A stretch of 43,812 nt of DNA, taken from positions 1 to 43,812 of the forward strand of contig NZ_BAVR01000030.1 of NCBI RefSeq assembly GCF_000521465.1. The letters run 5' to 3'. The notes under the pieces were generated by a model. The model searched no databases, had not been told where the DNA came from, and saw only the letters and a list, made by a program, of their open reading frames with translations. The translations under genes were made by a program, and so were the position numbers. The stretch is from Acetivibrio straminisolvens JCM 21531. GTDB taxonomy: Bacteria; Bacillota; Clostridia; Acetivibrionales; Acetivibrionaceae. Below are positions 1 through 9,647 of the stretch, piece after piece; position 1 is the first letter of the stretch; the number at the start of each line of letters is the position of its first letter.

Positions 1-16
1 TTCACGAAGTTTTATA

Positions 17-45
17 TTGACTGATATCCTTCTAAGTGGTAAAAT
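17..45 (+). promoter_or_regulatory. SigA-type promoter of the aroF T-box transcript
   Basis: A -35 hexamer TTGACT (17-22) and a -10 hexamer TAAAAT (40-45) are separated by exactly 17 bp. They lie immediately upstream of the T-box leader, so transcription should start near position 52. The -35 matches the consensus at five of six positions. The placement fits a leader-controlled gene with one main promoter. The start site is inferred from spacing only. Confidence 0.7.
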
Positions 46-51
46 AATTGG

Positions 52-368
52 TAACAGTAAAAAAATTGATAATAAAGGCAATGAAGGGGTAAAGTAGATT
101 ATATATTCTTTTTAAGCGAGCTGGGGACGGTGCGAGCCCGGTAAAAGGATTATAATTGAAGTTCACCGCCTGAGCTGTTGGCTGAAAAGCTGAGTAAATC
201 GCTAAAGTAGGCTTAACCGGAGCTTTCACCGTTAAAAGAAAGGTTGTATCGGATTATTTGTATGTAGTCCCGTACAATAATGAGTGGGCATTATGCAATT
301 TGGGTGGTACCGCGTGGAAAATACACTCCTCGTCCCTTAAGAAATAAGGAATGAGGAGTTTTTATTTT
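52..368 (+). promoter_or_regulatory. T-box riboswitch controlling aroF
   Basis: The conserved T-box sequence TGGGTGGTACCGCG is at 301-314. It is followed by a hairpin whose arms are ACTCCTC (325-331) and GAGGAGT (about 353-359), then a T-rich run, which is the intrinsic terminator. Upstream, AAGCGAGCTGGGG and GTGCGAGCCCGGT (about 114-142) look like the distal part of Stem I. Uncharged tRNA would pair its acceptor end with the TGG of the T-box and favour the antiterminator. A candidate specifier codon TTC (162-164, followed by ACC) would mean sensing of tRNA-Phe, which suits an aromatic-pathway gene. The T-box call is firm; the specifier is an inference because I did not fold the whole Stem I. 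Confidence 0.93.
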
Positions 369-429
369 GCCTCTTGGAATGAAATGAAAGAGGCAAAAGC
401 GAAGGGACTCGATGTCCCGAGCTTTTATT
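369..429 (+). repeat. Copy 1 of a 61-bp two-hairpin dispersed repeat
   Basis: This element recurs on the opposite strand at 15410-15470 and 33320-33380. It can form two hairpins. The first has arms GCCTCTT and AAGAGGC. The second has the inner palindrome GGGACTCGATGTCCC, extended by AAAAGC and GCTTTT. In this copy it starts directly after the U-tract of the T-box terminator, so it lies in the aroF leader between the riboswitch and the ribosome binding site. I do not recognise it as a named family. Confidence 0.8.
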
Positions 430-511
430 TTATCTTTTGAAGTAAAAATCTAAGAAGCAAAAGCATAGAAGCTGGAAAATATTAAAAAAATAATATATGG
501 AGGTTATTACT

Positions 512-1523
512 ATGATTATTGTAATGAATCAGAATGCTACAAAAGAACAGATTGACAACGTAGAAAAAAAACTTTTGGATCTGGGTTTCAAAACTCATCC
601 ATTGTCGGGGATGTAAAAACAATAATTGGTGCAATTGGAGATAAAAGACTTCTTAACACCCACTCCATATCTACTATGCCGGGAGTTGAAAGCATTGTTC
701 CCATCATGAAGCCTTATAAGCTGGCAGGCAAAGAGTTAAAGCAGGAGCCAACCATTGTTGAAGTAGGCGATGTGCGAATCGGAGGCAATGAAGTAGTAGT
801 TATGGCCGGCCCCTGTGCAATTGAAAACGAGCAAATCTATGTTGAAACAGCAAAAAAAGTAAAAGCGGCAGGAGCAAAAATACTTCGTGGCGGTGCTTCA
901 AGCCCCGTACATCCCCTTATGCCTTCCAAGGCTTGGAAGAAGACGGACTTAAAATAATGGCTGTTGCCCGTGAAGCAACCGGACTAAAACTTGTCACCGA
1001 GGTTGTGGACACAAGAGATGTGGAACTTGTAGCTTCCTACACAGACATCATTCAAATCGGCGCAAGAAACATGCAAAATTTCAGGCTGCTTAAAGAAGTT
1101 GGAATGTATAATAAACCTGTACTCTTAAAGAGAGGATTGTCCGCAACCATTGAAGAATGGCTGATGGCTGCCGAATATATTATTTCCGAAGGCAATCCCA
1201 ATGTAATACTTTGCGAACGGGGTATCCGAACTTTTGAAACAGCCACAAGAAATACTATTGACATGAGCGCTATTCCTGTGGTAAAAGAACTGTCCCATTT
1301 ACCAATAGTGCTTGATCCCAGCCATGCAGCAGGTACATGGAAGTATGTAGAGCCCCTTTCAAAAGGTGCAATAGCAACCGGAGCCGACGGATTAATCATT
1401 GAAGTGCATAGCCAGCCTGAATGTGCTTTGTGTGACGGTCAGCAGTCCTTGATCCCTTCAAGGTTCGAACAGCTAATGAAAGAGCTTGAACCTGTAGCTC
1501 TTGCAGTGGGAAGAAAACTGTAA
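512..1523 (+). CDS. aroF: 3-deoxy-7-phosphoheptulonate (DAHP) synthase, with two apparent frameshifts
   Basis: The enzyme condenses phosphoenolpyruvate with erythrose 4-phosphate, the first step of the shikimate pathway. The ATG at 512 follows a GGAGG site. The restored product is about 337 residues. It has an N-terminal ferredoxin-like regulatory domain of about 90 residues (the type I-beta form found in Thermotoga and Bacillus) and then the TIM-barrel with motifs [29 protein letters not shown] and DPSHAAGT. The reading frame breaks at 599-600 (CC where CCC would restore the frame) and at 897-898 (TT where TTT restores the conserved FKPRTSP). Both are one-base homopolymer contractions, so I treat the gene as intact in the organism. 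It is preceded by a T-box riboswitch and followed by a terminator. Confidence 0.9.
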
Positions 1524-1553
1524 AAGAAGTTTTTTAAAAGAAAAAGTAAATGA

Positions 1554-1596
1554 AAAAGCTCAAAGACATATAATTTAATGTCTTTAGAGCTTTTTT
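1554..1596. terminator. Bidirectional terminator between aroF and the diguanylate cyclase gene
   Basis: Arms AAAAGCTC...AAGACAT and ATGTCTT...GAGCTTTT form a long hairpin with an A-run on the left and a T-run on the right. It separates two convergent genes and overlaps the stop codon of the leftward one, so it can terminate both transcripts. Confidence 0.85.
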
Positions 1597-2725
1597 ACTT
1601 GCTTAAGTAGGTATCTATATCAATCTGCACCGCTTCTCTGAGCTTGCCTATTTCATCATAGCTAACAACAATATTCTTTCCTATTTCCTTTGCGTAGTAC
1701 AGCGCCCTGTCAGCATAATCAACAACCTTTTTTATATCGTCAGAATGTGTAGGAAATTGGGCAACACCGCAGCTTACGGTAACTTTACCTTTGTTATTGC
1801 CTTCACCGGCAAACAGATTCTGCTTTTCAAGCTGACGCCTAATCCTGTCTCCTACACTTTTGGCAGTCTCAAGGTCAAGGTCCCTTATGAGAACCATAAA
1901 CTCCTCTCCCCCATAACGAAAAGGAATATCCGTCTTTCTGATACTTTGCATTATTATGTCGCCAAAAAGCGACAGAAGCTTATCTCCCCAGACATGACCA
2001 TAAGTATCGTTGAATTTCTTAAAATTATCAATATCAAACATGAGTATATTTAACGGTTTTTTTGAATACTCACAGTAAAGCGCTTCTTCCTCAAGTTTCT
2101 GATCCAGCATATGCCTGTTGGCAAGCCCTGTAAGCTTATCCGTCCTAGCAAGCTTAAACTCCCTTTTATGCATCTCATCATATCTTTTGACTTCCAAAAT
2201 AACTATTGACACACCGTATGCGACCAGCAAAACGAAAAAATCTCTTATTAGAAGTTTCAAAAAGTTTAATTCTTCAATATTATCCGCTTTTACCAGAATA
2301 GATGAAACCGTGTAAAGCATTATACTGAAAATACTGATATTTATGGTGCCCGAAACATCTTTACCAATACCGTAATATGCAATTACAAAAAACATGAGTA
2401 TGTATATATCGGAATCAATTCCATTAAAAATGTAGGAGAAAGCACAAATGAAAACTATATCGAAATAAAAAGCAAGACTTATAAATTTCTTTATCCAATT
2501 ATTCGGCCGCATGAACAAAAGAATCAAAGTTTGAAATCCGTTGTATAAAATTGCCAGTAAAAAGGTAAACCAGAAAGACTTTTCTGTCCGCGAACAACCA
2601 GAAACCAGAAAAAAAAGAGGTATAACAAGCAACAGAGCCATCCATCTGAAATAAACAAAATTTCTCTGTTGGCGAAAGCTATTGGCCCGCTTTTCCTTTA
2701 AAAATCCATTTATTATATCATTCAT
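1595..2725 (-). CDS. Membrane-bound diguanylate cyclase (GGDEF domain)
   Basis: The product (376 residues) makes cyclic di-GMP from two GTP. About five or six hydrophobic segments lie between residues 28 and 178 and resemble an integral-membrane sensor. The GGDEF domain (about 190-362) contains DKLTGLANR near 196, the active-site motif GGEEF at 272-276, and an RKTD inhibitory-site motif at 263-266, five residues before it. This predicts an active cyclase with product feedback inhibition. The input signal is unknown. A PilZ protein (8816-9517) and an HD-GYP phosphodiesterase (19887-20921) elsewhere in the window could act on the same second messenger. Confidence 0.92.
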   Translation of the reverse strand: MNDIINGFLKEKRANSFRQQRNFVYFRWMALLLVIPLFFLVSGCSRTEKSFWFTFLLAILYNGFQTLILLFMRPNNWIKKFISLAFYFDIVFICAFSYIFNGIDSDIYILMFFVIAYYGIGKDVSGTINISIFSIMLYTVSSILVKADNIEELNFLKLLIRDFFVLLVAYGVSIVILEVKRYDEMHKREFKLARTDKLTGLANRHMLDQKLEEEALYCEYSKKPLNILMFDIDNFKKFNDTYGHVWGDKLLSLFGDIIMQSIRKTDIPFRYGGEEFMVLIRDLDLETAKSVGDRIRRQLEKQNLFAGEGNNKGKVTVSCGVAQFPTHSDDIKKVVDYADRALYYAKEIGKNIVVSYDEIGKLREAVQIDIDTYLSK

Positions 2726-2822
2726 CGTATCTTTTTTTCCCCAAAACGATAGAATATTTTCCCTTTACATACTCATATTTTATATTTGTTTTTAATTTTT
2801 GTCAATTACTCATCTTTCAAAC

Positions 2823-3754
2823 CTATACAAACTTCTTCCATATTCCCTCCCAATAAAGCATTACAGCCATCCCTAAAAGTATAAGAGCTGTACCCAATAC
2901 AAGATTTAAAGTAACTCTTTCACTAAGAAATACAATTGCAAACAAGCTTGCCAAAACAGGCTTCAGAAAAAAGACCATAGAACCGCTGCCGGCCCCCGTT
3001 CGGGTCAACCCCATAAAATAAGTCAGGTAAGCAATCCCTGTGACAAAAACCGAAAGATATACAACCTGGAGACATGCCGAATAATCGAATTTAAAAACCG
3101 GAATATCCTTTATCAATAAAAAAGGAAGCAAGGCAAGGCTGCCGATTAAAAATGAATAGGCATTCATTTTTAGGCTGCCGATTTTAGATGATGCCCTTCT
3201 GCCAACCACAGTGTATAGTCCGTATAGAACCGCCGACATCAATGCAAGAAGGGGACTTAATATATTTATATCCCCAAGAGCCTGTCCATCAATGCTTATT
3301 GCCGCTATGCCCAACACGCCAAGAAGCATGCCCACAGCTTTAAACAAAGGTATTCTTTCCTTGTCCATAATAGCTGCAAAAATTGCTACAAATATCGGAT
3401 TGCTGCTAAAAATAACCGCCACTATGGCTGCTTTGGCATACGCAATACTTAAACTCAACTGAAGCAAATTCATACTGAATACTACGTTGAGAATTCCTGC
3501 CAAAGCAACAATTGCCAGGTTTTTTTATCAATTTTCAAATCATGCTTTATCAATAAAAACAAAAAGAGCAGAGAACCTCCGATAAAAAACCTCAGAAAAT
3601 TGATTTGAAAAGGGTTGACTCTACCTATAATTGTTTTGCTTACCACCTCATATGTACTGAAAAAAATTACCGTAATCATTAGAAAAAGATAGCCAAAGTT
3701 GTATTTTTTCACTGTTTTCCCCCGCTTTAACATATCATACTTACTAAACAACAT
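2823..3754 (-). CDS. EamA-family (DMT superfamily) transporter, one apparent frameshift
   Basis: The restored product is about 310 residues with roughly ten hydrophobic helices in two EamA repeats, as in drug/metabolite transporters of the RhaT/YdcZ type. The substrate cannot be deduced. The frame breaks near 3510-3518: the first part ends in an out-of-frame tail, and one added base (for example G in a GG pair) joins WQLL to the following AGILNVVFSM segment. The start at 3754 is an ATG. The gene runs divergently from the zinc-ribbon gene at 3894. Confidence 0.82.
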
Positions 3755-3819
3755 CTCATTACCGCAACCATAGGACTTCTTTACTATTTGATGCCGCCCA
3801 ATTTAAGTCAATATAACCA

Positions 3820-3848
3820 TTAACACAGAAACGATATCGGTGTATAAT
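3820..3848 (+). promoter_or_regulatory. SigA-type promoter of the flagellar-region zinc-ribbon gene
   Basis: TTAACA (3820-3825) and a perfect TATAAT (3843-3848) are separated by 17 bp, about 45 bp before the start codon at 3894. This is one of the best promoter matches in the window and suggests vegetative expression of a gene whose family usually sits in flagellar operons. Confidence 0.75.
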
Positions 3849-3893
3849 TAAAGTGTAGGATGGTGTTATAATAATTAAAATAGGGTGAGTTCT

Positions 3894-4310
3894 ATGATAG
3901 ATATTGTAACTTGCGAAATATGCGGAAAACTATATAATCCAAACGGTTTCTTCAAAGTATGTCCTATGTGTCAGGAAAATGACGAACTTGATTTCAAAAA
4001 AATCAAGGATTATCTTAATTTGCACCCTTGTGCCAAAATCTTTGACGTAGTAACAGACCTTGATATTTCTGTAAAGAAAATCAAGCGTTATCTTCGTGAA
4101 AGCAGGCTTGAAATCCTAGAAAAGGATAATCATTTCCTGTTCTGCGAAAGCTGCGGAAAAAGCATACGCACAGGCAGATACTGCGACGAATGCTATAAGA
4201 GCCATCACAAGAATATGAAAGCCGTATATTCCGACAACAGCAACACCAAGCACTCAAACTCCATACGCTTTAGAACCGACAGCCACTCAAAGCGTGCCTC
4301 ATCAATTTAG
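3894..4310 (+). CDS. Flagellar-region zinc-ribbon protein (TIGR03826/YvyF-like)
   Basis: The product is about 138 residues. It has an N-terminal CEICGKLY...CPMC zinc ribbon, a central winged-helix-like segment (DYLNLHPCAKIFDVV to KRYLRE) and a second CESCGKSI...CDEC zinc ribbon. This layout matches the family found beside flagellar genes in Bacillus and Clostridium, whose molecular role is not established. I chose ATG 3894 over the in-frame GTG at 3885 because AGGGTGAG lies at normal spacing before the ATG and covers the GTG. The C-terminal tail of about 30 residues is polar and Ser/Asn/Lys/Arg-rich. No flagellar gene is adjacent here. Confidence 0.72.
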   Translation: MIDIVTCEICGKLYNPNGFFKVCPMCQENDELDFKKIKDYLNLHPCAKIFDVVTDLDISVKKIKRYLRESRLEILEKDNHFLFCESCGKSIRTGRYCDECYKSHHKNMKAVYSDNSNTKHSNSIRFRTDSHSKRASSI

Positions 4311-4458
4311 TTTGCTCATGAAATATCACCCAATACTGCTTTTACACATTTTTTATGCGATGTTCATTTCTGTGCTCTTCATCCGGTTTTCACAAATATC
4401 CGCTTTTTCAGCGACATCAATGTCCGGCCTTTCGAATACATCCTTTTATAAAATATCA

Positions 4459-5037
4459 CTAAATATCTTTTTCGTAAAGCATTTTATAAATACTGTAGAA
4501 ATTCTCCACCCTTTTAGTGTAAATCTCTGTTTCTTTGTAAGGTATAACATCAAGACTTTCTCCCGTTGCGCTGTACTTGCTGTCGTTCAGCCAGGAACGC
4601 ACACATGCAGCACCGGCATTGTATGAGGCCACCACAAGGACACGACTGTCAAACTGCTTCTCCAAGTTGTTTAGCAGCCAGCATCCAAATTTTATGTTTG
4701 TATCAGGATCGTATAAATATTCCACCTTAAAATCCTTTATACCCATCATTTCTGCAATCCAGAATGCCGTATCATCGGTTACCTGCATGAGCCCCCGTGC
4801 ATTTTTAGGCGAAGTTGCATCGGGGTTAAAGCTGCTTTCTGCTTTTATAATTGAAAAAACAAGGTACGGGTCCAAATTATATTCGGAAGAATACCTGAAA
4901 ACGTATTCCTTATATTTCAGAGGAAACAGCATTTTAATAGCTCCTTCTAAAATGAATACAATAGAAACCAATACCACTGCAAAAATAAAAATAACTTTCA
5001 AATTTCTTTTAAATTTGCTAGCCACAAAAATACCCAC
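4459..5037 (-). CDS. Membrane-anchored lytic transglycosylase (SLT domain)
   Basis: The product (192 residues) cleaves peptidoglycan glycan strands, leaving 1,6-anhydro ends. An N-terminal hydrophobic segment (about 13-31) is an uncleaved anchor or signal. The SLT domain shows the catalytic glutamate E67 in KAESSFNP, then GLMQV (82-86) and SYNAG (138-142), all in family order. It is the last gene after polA and coaE, with a gap of only 23 bp to coaE, so it is probably co-transcribed with them. Confidence 0.93.
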   Translation of the reverse strand: MGIFVASKFKRNLKVIFIFAVVLVSIVFILEGAIKMLFPLKYKEYVFRYSSEYNLDPYLVFSIIKAESSFNPDATSPKNARGLMQVTDDTAFWIAEMMGIKDFKVEYLYDPDTNIKFGCWLLNNLEKQFDSRVLVVASYNAGAACVRSWLNDSKYSATGESLDVIPYKETEIYTKRVENFYSIYKMLYEKDI

Positions 5038-5060
5038 CTTAACGAATTCTTTTTGCCATG

Positions 5061-5657
5061 CTAAGACCGCTTGTTATAGTTTGCTTCAACCATTCTTACA
5101 AGCTCTTCATAAGTACCGTCGTTTTTAATTATTACATCGGCAAGGCTGCAATAATATTCATCGCTTAACTGCGCGTTTATTCTTTCCAATACTTGTTCAT
5201 AAGTTAATCCGCTTCTTTCCATTACCCTTTTTATCCTGTTTTCCATATCTGCCACTACCACCCAGACTTCATCAGCAATATCAAGGAATCCATGCTTTAT
5301 CGGAATAGGTGCATCTATAACAATAGATTTTCCCAATCCCTTTAAAATTTCATGTTTTTCTATAATAATTTCTGCTACATGTCTGTGAGTTATGCTGTTT
5401 AAAACCTCTAATTTGTCTTTATTGTTGAAAACCTCTGCCGCAAGCTTTTTCCTGTCAATTTCTCCGTCGGGCAGAAGTATTTGAGACCCAAAGTATTCCA
5501 CTATTTCCCTGTATGCTTTACGGTCTTTTCGGGTAATATCTTTTGCAATAACATCAGCATCAATTATCTGGGCACCCAGTTCGCCCAAAATTTTAGATAC
5601 TGTGCTTTTTCCGCTCCCTATTCCTCCGGTAACTCCAATTGTCCTCAATTTCAACAT
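5061..5657 (-). CDS. coaE: Dephospho-CoA kinase
   Basis: This enzyme phosphorylates the ribose 3'-hydroxyl of dephospho-CoA, the last step of CoA synthesis. The product has 198 residues, a normal length, with the Walker A loop GGIGSGKST at 11-19 followed by DADVIAKDI. The gene starts 14 bp after the polA stop codon. polA-coaE is a common pairing in Firmicutes. Confidence 0.95.
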   Translation of the reverse strand: MLKLRTIGVTGGIGSGKSTVSKILGELGAQIIDADVIAKDITRKDRKAYREIVEYFGSQILLPDGEIDRKKLAAEVFNNKDKLEVLNSITHRHVAEIIIEKHEILKGLGKSIVIDAPIPIKHGFLDIADEVWVVVADMENRIKRVMERSGLTYEQVLERINAQLSDEYYCSLADVIIKNDGTYEELVRMVEANYNKRS

Positions 5658-5671
5658 CCCTCTATATCATA

Positions 5672-8355
5672 TTACTTAGTCTCGTACCAGTTGTTCCCCG
5701 ATTTAACCTCTACAACCAACGGTACTTTCAGGCTTACGGCATTCTGCATGCCTTCGGACAGAATCTTTTCGACTTCTTCCTTTTCTTCCTTGAAAACCTC
5801 CACAATAAGCTCATCGTGAACCTGGAGTATCAGCCTGGACTTAAGCTTCCTCTTTTTGAGTTCTCCATGTACCTTTACCATCGCAATTTTGATTATATCC
5901 GCAGCACTTCCCTGTATCGGAGTATTCATTGCAATACGTTCTCCAAAAGACCTTATGTTGAAGTTGCGCGATTTTAGCTCCGGAAGATACCTTCTTCTTT
6001 TGAACATTGTGGTTACAAAGCCTTTTTCCTTGCCCTCTTCTACAATGTCATGCATGTATCTCTTTACATTGGGATACCTGTCCAAATAACTGTCTATATA
6101 CATCCTTGCTTCTTTCCTGCTTATCTTAAGATCCTTGGCAAGGCTGAAGTCCCCTATTCCGTAAACAATTCCGAAATTGACAGCCTTCGCTCTTGATCTC
6201 ATAATAGGAGTAACCTCTTCCTTCGGTATTCCAAAGACACTTGCAGCGGTAGAAGTATGGATATCTTCGTTATTTAAAAACGCATTTATCATATTCTCAT
6301 CATCGGTTATATGAGCCAGAACCCGAAGCTCAATCTGAGAATAATCCGCATCAAGAAGCTGATAATTCTCATTTGAAGGGATAAAGACCTTTCGTACCTT
6401 CCTTCCCATTTCAAGTTTTATGGGAATGTTCTGGAGATTGGGCTCTGTACTGCTTATCCTTCCCGTCACCGTCACCGTCTGGTTGAAACTGGAATGAATC
6501 TTTCCCGTATGAGGATTTATGACAGCCAGAAGTCCTTCTGCATAAGTGGATTTGAGCTTTACAAGCTGTCTATATTCCAGTATTTTTTCCACAATTTCAT
6601 GCCTGTCGGACAACTCATCCAATACTTCCGCATCGGTTGAATATCCGGTCTTTGTTTTCTTTATAACCGGAAGGCCCAGTTTCTCAAAAAGGATAACCCC
6701 CAGCTGTTTTGGAGAATTGATATTAAACTCCTCTCCTGCCAGAGTGTATATTTCCTTTGTGACAACATCTATCTTTTCCTGCAGCTCTTTTGAAAACTCC
6801 ACAAGGGCATTTACATTAACCTTAAAACCGTAATATTCCATATCTGCCAAGGCTCTTACAAGCGGAAGCTCGATATCGTAATAGAGCTGCTCCTGATTGT
6901 TTTCTTTAAAAAGACCGTCTATTTTCCGGCTGACTTTGTTTATGACATAGGGATAAATGCCGACAGTCTTCGAAAGAACATCGGGCTGCATATCCCGGTA
7001 TAGGGTAAAATTTTTGCCTTTCCCCGTCAGCTCCTCAACTGCCTTGACATTCAAGTTTAAATACTCCTGAGCCAGCTCGGATATTGTATAGGTATCCTTT
7101 GACGAGTTTATTATATAAGCTCCAATCATGGTGTCAAAAGCCAAACCGTTAAAGTCTATTCCCCGATTATTTAAATATACTATAAAATTCTTGAAATCAT
7201 GACCGTATTTTTTATATTTTCATCCTCTAATATGTCCTTAAACTGCCTAAAAAACTCATCTTCATCTATATTGCCGGTAAAGTCCACATACCATGCTTCA
7301 TCTTCTTTTGATGAAATTGCAAGAGCAGCAAGCTTTTGAGAAAAACTTCCCGTTTTATCAAGCAAATAATAGATATAAACTTCTCCATCTCTTTGGATAT
7401 TGTCTTTTAAATCCTTTAGCTCATCACTTTTTTTAACAATTTTAATCTCCATCTCTACACTATCCTGGCTTTGGACATCATTTAATCCAAACTTATCAAT
7501 AAAGCTTTTAAACTCCAGCCTTTTAAATATCTCATAGGTCTTTTGCCTGTCAATCTCCACCATTTTAAGCTCTTCAATATCACAAAGGGACGGCATATTC
7601 CTTTCAATCCGGGCAAGCTCCCTGCTCATTAAAGCTTGTTCCTTGAAAGTCTCAAGCTTTTCCTTAAGGCCTTTCTTTTTGATGCTGTCCAATGAGTTAT
7701 AGAGGTTTTCGAGATTATTATACTCTCTTATGAGATCCAAGGCCGTCTTTTCACCAATACCGGGAACCCCGGGAATATTATCGGAGGTATCTCCTGCCAA
7801 AGCCTTGACCTCAATAAACTGTTGGGGCTCAATGCCGTAAACTTCTACAATCCGGTTGTAGTCATATTCCTCAACCTCTGTCTTCCCGCCTTTCGTTCTG
7901 GGAAGTTTAAGTCTTGTGGAAGGTCCCACCAACTGATAGGCATCCCTGTCTCCAGTAACCAGTATTACTTCCATTCCCTTTTTCTCGGCGCACAATGAAA
8001 TGGAACCCAATATATCGTCAGCCTCAAAACCCTCCATTTCAAGCCTTTTTATATTCATTGCATCCAAAACGTCCTTAAGCAGAGGAACCTGAACCCGAAG
8101 CTCTTCCGGCATGCCTTTCCTGTTTGCCTTATAACCTTCGTATTTGTTATGCCTAAAAGTTGGAGCTTTAAGATCAAACGCAACACAAATATATTGGGGT
8201 TTCTCCTCTTCAATAAATTTTTGCATTATATTTATAAAGCCATAAATTCCGTTGGTATATGTACCGTCGGATGTTACCAAAAGTTCACGGAGCCCGTAGA
8301 AAGCTCTATTAAGAATACTGTTTCCATCTATAGCCATCAATTTTTGTTTGCTCAT
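5672..8355 (-). CDS. polA: DNA polymerase I, one apparent frameshift
   Basis: The restored protein is about 894 residues. It has a 5' nuclease domain (AIDGNSILNRAFYG, GFEADDILGS, TGDRDAYQL), a degenerate 3'-5' exonuclease-like domain, and an A-family polymerase domain with motif A (DYSQIELRVLAH) and motif C (VHDELIVEV). The usual proofreading motif I (FDTET) is replaced by YYLLDKT, so proofreading is probably inactive, as in several other Gram-positive Pol I enzymes. The frame breaks at 7208-7213, where a run of six A (minus strand) would have to be seven to read KKYGHDFKNF; that restores one continuous protein. An essential repair polymerase is unlikely to be truly broken. Confidence 0.93.
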
Positions 8356-8429
8356 TCTATAAACCTCTCAGTTTCTTTATCTTTAAGTTGATATTTTATC
8401 ATATCGTTTTTTCTGCAATTAGTATAACT

Positions 8430-8642
8430 TTATCCTTTATTAGTAGGATTTCTCTTTTTAGTTTGTTTATCCGTCAAGCATTTAACTGTGCCGTCATTAT
8501 CGATAATTAAAGAAACATTTTCTCCTTTCATATACATTGTTTCCCCTTCTTTAACAGGAATGCTTACCTCAAGGCAGCAATCATCGGATACCAAAACTGC
8601 ATATCCGTTCTCAATCCTCTTTACCACTGCATCTATAAACAA
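8430..8642 (-). CDS. Small conserved protein resembling DUF3006
   Basis: The product is about 70 residues: a short beta-rich segment (VVKRIENGYAVLVSDD, then SIPVKEGE and NVSLIID) and a charged C-terminus. The pattern resembles the DUF3006 family of small beta-barrel proteins, whose function is unknown. The best in-frame start is TTG at 8642, about nine bases after AAAGGTGA. An out-of-frame ATG at 8652 would be joined by removing one A from an AAAA run, so the true N-terminus is uncertain. It lies directly upstream of polA. Confidence 0.55.
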   Translation of the reverse strand: MFIDAVVKRIENGYAVLVSDDCCLEVSIPVKEGETMYMKGENVSLIIDNDGTVKCLTDKQTKKRNPTNKG

Positions 8643-8756
8643 TTTTAACCATCACCTTTTTTTATTTTGTCTGATAATACTGTCCACATAAGGAAATAAT
8701 CTTTCCCGTATTTTAATGCTAAAAACAAGTAATCGTACACATACAAAATAATTGTA

Positions 8757-8791
8757 CACAAAAAAGGGACAGCAGTAAACAGCTGTCCCTT
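8757..8791 (-). terminator. Intrinsic terminator after the PilZ gene
   Basis: Perfect ten-base arms AAGGGACAGC (8764-8773) and GCTGTCCCTT (8782-8791) are followed on the minus strand by six T residues. The hairpin lies 25 bp after the PilZ stop codon. A T-run also exists on the plus side, so it may work in both directions. Confidence 0.85.
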
Positions 8792-8815
8792 AATTTTTTA
8801 TACGTGTTATAATAC

Positions 8816-9517
8816 TTATTTAAGACTATTGGATACAAACTCAGCTTCATTGCACTCGAGGCGATAAATCAGCTTATCAAGTTTGTCTTTGTTGATTTCA
8901 TCTATTTCAACAATTTCCAAACCGTACTCGTTGTATATTTCCCGGTTTATTATCCTGTTTATTTTTGCTTTAAATTCTAAAGATTGTATTTTGTCAATAG
9001 AAGCACTTACAAACACATTTACAAGGCTTTGAGGCTTGATTTCTTCTCTGAAAACTGCTCCCACTCCAGTCATGCTGATATTCTTAATTATGGCATATAT
9101 GCCGGTATCCGATCCCTTTGTATAAAACCTTGACTGAAAATTAGTGAGGTATCTTTTTGCATTTCTATTATTCTTTACTCTGCTGACGCTCTTTATTGTA
9201 ACCTCTACCAGCCATGGATAAGTTACTTCGAACTCGCTTATTATCCCATTAATAATATATTCATACTCTCCCTGCATAACCTGGCAGGAAACCAAATCGC
9301 CTTTAAATACATTATTTTTCAAGAACTCTTCAGGAATTCTGAAATAGACGCACTCACCTTCAGTCTTTTGTATAACCGAGAGAACCGGTTCAAAAATATA
9401 GCCATGCTTAATACTGATAACAGCTCCTCGCTTGAAAATCTCTTCTTTTTCCTTAACAGACAATACGTATTCTTCTTTCTGAATCGGAACCCAATTGGAC
9501 AACTCGACATTCATCAT
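8816..9517 (-). CDS. PilZ-domain cyclic di-GMP receptor (YcgR/YpfA-like)
   Basis: The product (233 residues) has an N-terminal YcgR-type beta-barrel region (about 1-110) and a C-terminal PilZ domain. Both c-di-GMP binding motifs are recognisable: R118-x3-R122 (RNAKR) and NISMTG at 146-151, where Asn replaces the usual Asp. In Bacillus the relative YpfA acts as a flagellar brake; the same role here is only an inference. The ATG at 9517 or the one three bases later follows AAGGAGGGATC. The gene stands alone with its own terminator. Confidence 0.88.
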   Translation of the reverse strand: MMNVELSNWVPIQKEEYVLSVKEKEEIFKRGAVISIKHGYIFEPVLSVIQKTEGECVYFRIPEEFLKNNVFKGDLVSCQVMQGEYEYIINGIISEFEVTYPWLVEVTIKSVSRVKNNRNAKRYLTNFQSRFYTKGSDTGIYAIIKNISMTGVGAVFREEIKPQSLVNVFVSASIDKIQSLEFKAKINRIINREIYNEYGLEIVEIDEINKDKLDKLIYRLECNEAEFVSNSLK

Positions 9518-9647
9518 TATGATCCCTCCTTAGACTCGTGGACATTTCAATCCTTTGAAACACAAAACCACAATGATGATGTATATTCGACAAAGCGAAC
9601 AAAATATCCTTCTTAATATGAAGAATTTTTCTTTTTTAACATATATC

